Source: Myxococcales bacterium UBA1660
Lineage (GTDB): Bacteria > Myxococcota_A > Polyangia > Polyangiales > Houyiibacteriaceae
Length of the DNA: 64,000 bases
Reading direction: 5' to 3'
Assembly: GCA_002320815.1 (NCBI GenBank)
Contig: DCLA01000053.1
Location: forward strand, 33,891-97,890
The notes below the pieces were generated by a model that made no database searches, was not told the origin of the DNA, and saw only the letters and a program-made list of their open reading frames with translations. Below, piece by piece: positions 62,681 through 64,000 of this stretch (the first letter of the stretch is position 1; every line of letters starts with the position of its first letter). The position numbers and the translations under genes were made by a program.

Positions 62681-62971
62681 TCAGGCTCCTTCGAAGAAGT
62701 CGATCGAGTCGTCGGGTCCGAGCGTCACGATGGCCTTCTTCCAGTTGCGGGTCTTGTTCATCATCCGGCCCATGCGCTTCGGCTTGCCGCGGACGATGAG
62801 GGTGTTCACGTCGACCACGGTCACGTCGAAGAGCTCTTCGACGGCCTTCCCGATCTCGACCTTGTTGGCCTTGAGATCGACCTCGAAGAGGTACTTGTTC
62901 TGGTCGTCGCGCATGAGGGAACCCTTCTCCGTCAGGATCAGGGGGCGCTTGATGATCTTTTCGAGCTGCAT
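62681..62971 (-). CDS. rplW: 50S ribosomal protein L23
   Basis: A 96-residue L23: [40 protein letters not shown] and [15 protein letters not shown]. It is the docking site for trigger factor and SRP. It lies between rplD and rplB at 5 and 3 bp. Confidence 0.97.
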   Translation of the reverse strand: MQLEKIIKRPLILTEKGSLMRDDQNKYLFEVDLKANKVEIGKAVEELFDVTVVDVNTLIVRGKPKRMGRMMNKTRNWKKAIVTLGPDDSIDFFEGA

Positions 62972-62976
62972 GGGTC

Positions 62977-63627
62977 TCAGTCCTCGCCCTGCGCGGCGCC
63001 GTTCTTCTTGGCGAAGCGGGCCTGGAGAGCTTCCACCGCGGACTTGGTGAGCACGAGGTGCTCGTGGCGGAGGAGGTCGTAGAGGTTGACGCCCTCGGGG
63101 GGGAGGACGAGGTGCGTGGCGAGGTTCCGCGCGCTCAGGCGCAGGTTCTCGTTGCTCAGGTCGTCGACGACGACGGCGCTGGTGCCGACCTCGAGACGCC
63201 CGAAGACCGCCGCGAGGGCCTTGGTCTTGATGGCGTCGAGCTCGAGGGTGTCGACGATGGTCAGCCGACCCTCCTTGGCCTTCAGCGAGAGGGCGCTGCG
63301 GAGGGCACCCGCGCGCATCTTGCGCGGGGGACGGTAGGCGTAGCTACGGGACTTCGGCCCGTGGGCGATGCCGCCGCCACGGAAGATGGGCGCACGGATG
63401 GAGCCGTGCCGGGCGTTACCCGTGCCCTTCTGGCGGTAGATCTTCTTGCTGGAACCCCGCCGGGCGGCGCGGTTCTTCACGGTCGAGGTGCCCTGGCGCT
63501 TGCTGGCCAGCTGGGCCTTGAGGACCTCGTAGAGGAGATCCTCGTTGACCTCGGCACCGAAGATGGCGTCGTCGAGCTCGATCTCGCCGGCGCTCTCGCG
63601 GTTCAGGTTGTAGACGGTTGCCTTCAT
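62977..63627 (-). CDS. rplD: 50S ribosomal protein L4
   Basis: A 216-residue L4: [40 protein letters not shown] and [20 protein letters not shown]. It also binds its own mRNA leader in enterobacteria. Its start is only 26 bp from the end of rpsJ, so rplC is not present between them. Confidence 0.98.
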   Translation of the reverse strand: MKATVYNLNRESAGEIELDDAIFGAEVNEDLLYEVLKAQLASKRQGTSTVKNRAARRGSSKKIYRQKGTGNARHGSIRAPIFRGGGIAHGPKSRSYAYRPPRKMRAGALRSALSLKAKEGRLTIVDTLELDAIKTKALAAVFGRLEVGTSAVVVDDLSNENLRLSARNLATHLVLPPEGVNLYDLLRHEHLVLTKSAVEALQARFAKKNGAAQGED

Positions 63628-63653
63628 TTTCGACTCTCCGGAAGACGGGCCGT

Positions 63654-63956
<303 letters not shown>

Positions 63957-63966
63957 GGTGCTGCTC

Positions 63967-64000
63967 TCACTCGAGAATCTTGGAGACGACGCCGGCGCCG
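63967..64000 (-). CDS. tuf: Elongation factor Tu, C-terminal fragment (5' part beyond the window)
   Basis: On the minus strand the last bases encode [10 protein letters not shown] then TGA at 63969-63967. This is the conserved C terminus of EF-Tu (usually GAGVVTKIIE or similar). The position directly upstream of rpsJ fits the str-S10 junction. Only about 10 residues are in the window. Confidence 0.85.
   Translation of the reverse strand, partial: GAGVVSKILE

Overview
The window is GC-rich chromosomal DNA. The gene content points to a deltaproteobacterial-type predator or soil bacterium, most likely Myxococcota (Polyangia-like): Cys-rich lipoproteins, a Ser/Thr kinase, PEGA and HEAT-repeat proteins, a lipoprotein GH43 enzyme, a LuxC/LuxE pair and a single tuf/S10-spc-alpha cluster. 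This placement is an inference from gene content and composition, not from a database match.

Layout. 1-14,230 is ordinary chromosome: the end of a membrane protein, an SNF2 helicase, a LOG-family hydrolase, a CPXCG protein behind a flavin-dependent halogenase, a GAF histidine kinase, a GH43 lipoprotein, a Ser/Thr kinase that has lost its catalytic loop, a lone BtuF-like binding protein, a membrane protein/TetR pair and dodecin. 14,231-28,641 is an integrated genomic island bounded by a perfect 47-bp direct repeat of the 3' end of tRNA-Phe; the intact tRNA (28,594-28,669, minus strand) is at the right end. The island carries a three-gene TIGR04255 operon, a DUF6338-like membrane protein divergent from two tiny coupled Pro/Lys-rich proteins, and a tight defence operon, hsdM-hsdS-GmrSD-like-hsdR-DUF3644. 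It ends in a short lipoprotein and a tyrosine-recombinase remnant, so it looks stranded.

28,670-50,365 returns to chromosomal genes. An SseB-class III aminotransferase-LuxE-LuxC operon suggests reduction of a carboxylate to an aldehyde and perhaps its amination. It is followed by a phosphoesterase, a CpXC/coiled-coil/HEAT protein, lipoproteins, a PEGA protein with two small upstream genes, a divergent FolE-like protein with a Lon-substrate-domain protein, ribA, the DUF1385-prfA pair, a large membrane protein, a lipoprotein, a HEAT-repeat envelope protein and acylphosphatase.

50,366-64,000 is the ribosomal cluster, transcribed leftward from the tail of tuf to rplQ and a strong terminator. The usual genes rplC, rpsN, map, rpmJ and rpsD are absent from it, and five 96-198 bp gaps interrupt it, most of them holding strong hairpins. 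No stretch longer than about 300 bases is without a gene or assigned element.
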